A stretch of DNA of 64,000 bases from Martensiomyces pterosporus (lineage: Eukaryota > Kickxellomycota > Kickxellomycetes > Kickxellales > Kickxellaceae). This document shows positions 60,671 through 64,000 of this stretch, piece after piece (position 1 is the stretch's first letter; the number at the start of each line of letters is the position of its first letter). The DNA lies in assembly GCA_025201845.1 (NCBI GenBank), contig MU603955.1:97508-161507 (forward strand). Reading direction: 5' to 3'. The translations under genes and the position numbers were made by a program. Under the pieces are notes generated by a model. That model made no database searches. It had not been told where the DNA came from and worked only from the letters and a program-made list of their open reading frames with translations.

Positions 60671-63362
60671 GCCGTCAGTAAAAGGTTGGCTGTGTCCTCA
60701 AGAATTCGTGGTTGTTGCGAAAATGATAGAAGAGGAAGAAACGAGGTGAGAATGAAGTGGAGGGAATATGCGAGTGCAGAATAAGCGAGAAGAGAGACAG
60801 AGAAGGGCAAACTGAGAGGGACGCGTGGTGAGGCAGCCGTGCTGTTCGCAAGACAAACAATGCCACCGCCGTCGCTGCCGCCGTCGCCAGGGTTCAGGCT
60901 ACTGAGCGCTGTGGCCAAGGGATTGGCTGGATCCAGCCTGCCCGTGATCTTTAGCTGGTGGGCTGCGATTGGTCGCATAGTGTGGCCGAGTCATCAGCCA
61001 GGTTCACGGAGCCGCTGTCAGGTTCGGGCAGTGGCTGTGGCGGTGGTTCGGCGCTGCCATAGCGTATCTGCCGCTGCCGCTGGCCGTGACGGCAGGAACT
61101 CTGGCTAAGGGCGCTGCTGCTCCTGGGGCCCAGATACAGAGCTAGCGGGGGAAGTGGCCCAATGTACAGCAATGGGTAAGCACGCTGTTCCGACAATCCG
61201 ACACCAGCTCCGCTTGCATTGGAATACGAGACAAAATTACGCACTGCTTGTATGCAGCGCTCCTTCCACCGTCTAAAGCTTGGCCTTTGCATGGATGCTA
61301 TTGCTCAGATGTTCGAATATGATGTTTGCGCACTAGAAGAGAAGCGAAAATGTTGCAGAGAGGAGTGCACGGCTTGCGACATATACAACACACATGTGAT
61401 CCAGCACGCGAATACAGCTGTGGCGCATACACAAATCGCTCCTATGCACAGGTTACACATGCTGTTTCGTGTGTGGGCTCTTCGTGTGTCGTTTGACGCT
61501 TGCGAGGAACACAATATCTACAGAATTTGGCGGGTCAGCATTGTGAGGCTGGCAGCAGAGAGTCGCAACAAGGATATTTCGACTCTTGCTGCATTGGTAA
61601 CTGCCTGGAAGAAAAGCGCATCCGCCTAATCATAATCCTAATCCAACCACCGACAAGCGTGTCTCTTGCCGATATGGAATAAATGAAGGCGCGAGAACGC
61701 CAATTGCCCGAAGCTTGGCTGCGAAGCACCGCTGCTGGCAGCGGTGTCCCATTGCCTGCGCTCATTTGTGCACTTCAGCTCTTGCTGTGTCGCATGCAGC
61801 GTGGGCTGCCAGACTGCATCAGCCCTGGTGACACTAACGCACTGCTCCCTGGCTCATTCATGTGGCATATGCATATGCATAGACTATTCCTTTAAACCCG
61901 ATTCACTGCTTACTTTCCCACCTCAACCAGCCAAATTCTCACGACAACACGCTCGACGAAGGGACCGAGCGAATGCGAGAATTATGCAATACCTTCGCCT
62001 TTAGTTGTCATCATGTGCCGCTTTCCCCACCACCACACCACCGCCAATAATCAAACAGGTATTCTCCCACATGTCGGCCATTTGTGTGCAGCCGGTCGCC
62101 CAGGAACCACTGGCCGAATTTGGATAATGGGGACAGCAGGAGACATGCAATGTACTGGCACCGTTCATATGCCTTTTGTGCTGCAAACAGACAAAGTGGG
62201 GCGGAGAGAGGGAAGGTTCCGGGCCTAAAAAGGGGGACTTGGGGGACTAGTACTCCATTGTGACATTGCGAGTGTAAATGGCACCATTCCTAATTAGGCC
62301 ATACTCTGGGTTAAACCAGGCAGTGCCTTATTCTATCTAACCTGGGAGCTCGAAACTGCACTTTTGTATAGCCCACATGTAAGCAAGCCGCAGCTTTAAG
62401 CGTAATTTCAAACCACTTCACTGACACAGCTCCATTGTATGTGCTACTGGTCTTATCGCGGTCATCTGCCTTGGGTTCGTGGGAAATAACCGTGATGGAA
62501 TTGCCACCTGTGTTCTGAAGAGTAGGTTCTTCCAGCACCGGAACTAAAGGAAAGCTCCAACACACGCATATGGCATGACGGTTGCGTGCAGTTGTGTATC
62601 AGCACTCCGCACTGCAGACAATAAACTGAATAGAAAGCCGAACAAGCTTGAATCCTGTCGGCTTGTCTTGTTCGCACCAGGTATCAATTGGTGCTAAAAG
62701 GGATGCCACCAGAACAAGCGTGACTCGAAAGCAACAGGACAAACAAATAAGAAAAATTGTGGAAATTTCTGTAAAGAAGGAATCCGCAGGCAACTGACCA
62801 CATACATGCATGTTTGCTTGTCTTGCAGACCGCAAAGGCTAGCATATAGTTTCGCGCGTCAATCAGGCTAATCGTTTTCCTTGTAGCATCGAGCGAATGC
62901 TACAATCCAGGGCTCAATAGCTGATATGACTGAAGAGTGGTGGTTGTAGGGGAAACCCCCGCACCAAGCGCAGATGCAATGCGGCAAGCATATGACGAAT
63001 GCTGGTGCATGCCAGCAATCTGCTCATGAATCTCTTTCCAGTGCATCTTTGTTGGTGTGTAGTCACGCCTTCAATTCGGGGTTTCGCTATGTATGTATTA
63101 TGACAGTGTGTATTGACGTGGCCATGAGAGTGTCACTAGTCTACTAACGCACACACATGTACCCAACTTGCTTCTTTGAGCGCTGCGTAGCACCGTGGGC
63201 CTCAGCGGGGGATTCGACTATAAAAAGGGCATGCTAGACGAGCAATTCCTCTCAAAAACAACAGCGACAACGACAACAACACAGTGTTCTCTCCTACCTG
63301 CTACTAAACTGTCTCTAAATTAACACATCCCAAACCACCTGCTACACACCAGCTGTCTAACA
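60671..63362. other. 2.7-kb gene-free region between divergent SPP and fungalysin genes
   Basis: No conserved protein is seen. The longest frame (plus, 61219-61629) is Cys/Met/His-rich and unfamiliar. The left end (60671-60840) is a pyrimidine-rich leader in the SPP direction. The right end is the fungalysin promoter. An ATATGCATATGCAT stretch occurs near 61867-61880. No tRNA was recognised. Confidence 0.5.
63219..63227 (+). promoter_or_regulatory. TATA box of the fungalysin gene
   Basis: TATAAAAAG lies 136 bp before the start codon, followed by a CA-rich leader. It is the strongest TATA match in the window and suits a highly inducible secreted protein. Confidence 0.6.
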
Positions 63363-64000
63363 ATGGTCAAGTGCACTTTCGCTCTGGGTCTTCTTGCCGC
63401 CTCCCTCGCATCTGCCAGCATTGTCAGCGTTGCCAAGGATCCCCAGGCCGACGTCAAGGTCTTCACACCGTCTCTCCCTAGCGAGGCCAAGTTCAACGTC
63501 TACAACGACCCCGTTTCTGTCGCTGCCGGTGCTCAGCCCGCCTCATTCGTTGGCGCTGCCAGCAAGGACAACGGCATCAAGGACAAGGTCAGCATTGCCG
63601 TTGCCTACCTCAACAAGAACCACAACATCCCCACCGAGAACATCAAGGTCACCGATGCTTACACCAGCCAGCAGACCGGTGTCACCCACGTCCACGTTCG
63701 CCAGGTTGTTGCTGGCGTTGAGGTTGCCAACGGCATCGGCAACATCAACATCAACCGCCAGGGCAAGGTCATTTCGTCCAGCAACACCTTTGCCTCGAGC
63801 GAGTCCGTCAAGAAGGTCAAGCGCTCGGCTGAGTCCCTTGTCACTCGTGCCGACGACTCTGCATCCGTCAAGGCTGCTCTCAAGTCGCTGACCGACTATG
63901 TCAAGACCAGCGTTGACTCTGCAGCCATTGACAAGGTCACTGTTGCCACCACCAGCAGCCTTACCAGCGGCGATCCTGTTCTCACCCTCACTGACATTCC
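63363..64000 (+). CDS. Fungalysin (M36 metalloprotease) signal peptide and propeptide, 3' end outside window
   Basis: 212 complete codons are visible from the ATG at 63363, which sits in a good context (AACAATGG). A secretory signal peptide covers about residues 1-18 (MVKCTFALGLLAASLASAS). The following region matches the fungalysin/thermolysin propeptide (FTP): IAVAYLNKNHNIPTENIKV, then GVTHVHVRQVVAGVEVANG and INRQGKVISSSNTF. This part acts as a chaperone and inhibitor and is removed on activation. The zinc-binding HExxH domain would lie beyond the window. Family members are secreted extracellular proteases of saprotrophic or pathogenic fungi. Codon use is strongly C-ending and uniform, more biased than the neighbouring genes, suggesting high expression. 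Confidence 0.93.
   Translation, partial: MVKCTFALGLLAASLASASIVSVAKDPQADVKVFTPSLPSEAKFNVYNDPVSVAAGAQPASFVGAASKDNGIKDKVSIAVAYLNKNHNIPTENIKVTDAYTSQQTGVTHVHVRQVVAGVEVANGIGNININRQGKVISSSNTFASSESVKKVKRSAESLVTRADDSASVKAALKSLTDYVKTSVDSAAIDKVTVATTSSLTSGDPVLTLTDI

Noticed and set aside
61219..61629. 136-codon plus-strand frame upstream of fungalysin
   Set aside because: Cys-rich, but no signal peptide, no family pattern and no promoter evidence; probably chance.
1..64000. tRNA genes, rRNA, CRISPR arrays, insertion sequences and terminal inverted repeats
   Set aside because: I looked for B-box (GTTCRANNC) strings and long repeats by eye. The few GTTCGA strings lie in coding DNA or lack a cloverleaf. 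No repeat-spacer array or transposase was seen. A covariance-model and repeat search would be decisive.

Overview
The window is nuclear DNA of a fungus. The genes are mostly intron-poor, with seven GT-AG introns recognisable in five genes (91 to 876 nt). They encode fungal hallmarks: Zn2Cys6 regulators, a GPH/SUT-type sucrose transporter, an M36 fungalysin and a Set9-type SET protein. Proteins are loaded with Ala, Gln, Ser, Asn and His runs written by CAG/GCN/CAC repeats. Several genes (a GNL1-type GTPase, a GTPBP1-type GTPase, an MDC1-like FHA/BRCT protein, a MINDY deubiquitinase) are reminiscent of animal families. Together this fits an early-diverging filamentous fungus, perhaps Kickxellomycotina, but that placement is inference and was not tested.

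Layout. 1-7.4 kb: 3' end of a sugar transporter gene, then MTHFR, a MINDY deubiquitinase with a CaaX-like tail, and a MAP kinase kinase, all on plus. 7.8-11.2 kb: a Pho85-type cyclin on minus with a long intron and a low-complexity insert inside the cyclin box. 11.2-15.7 kb: 4.5 kb without a supportable gene. 15.7-18.4 kb: a four-exon circularly permuted GTPase (GNL1). 19.6-22.0 kb: a zinc-finger factor on minus, followed by 5.7 kb of non-coding DNA. 27.7-30.0 kb: a trihelix/Myb-SANT regulator on minus, followed by 3.3 kb of non-coding DNA. 33.3-38.2 kb: a small helical protein of unknown function, an H4K20 methyltransferase (Set9/Suv4-20) on minus, and CKS1. 39.0-46.4 kb: a very large Zn2Cys6 regulator and APC8/CDC23, both on minus. 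47.3-53.0 kb: a GTPBP1-like GTPase, an FMO and a second Zn2Cys6 regulator. 53.4-60.7 kb: an MDC1-like protein of about 1,800 residues and signal peptide peptidase, both on minus. 60.7-63.4 kb is non-coding, and the window ends inside a fungalysin prepropeptide gene.

Themes. Four proteins belong to cell-cycle control (PCL cyclin, CKS1, APC8, MDC1-like). Set9 and the MDC1-like protein belong to the two chromatin-mark routes (H4K20 methylation and phospho-H2A) known to recruit checkpoint mediators in other eukaryotes. I see no operon-like or biosynthetic cluster, no transposon, no CRISPR, no rRNA and no recognisable tRNA. The most distinctive observations are conserved folds interrupted by long low-complexity inserts (cyclin box, second BRCT), a Set9 that appears to carry PWWP-like and chromo-barrel modules in cis, three RLxI(P/S)T repeats in the MAPKK N-terminus, and a near-perfect 34-bp palindrome 3' of CKS1.
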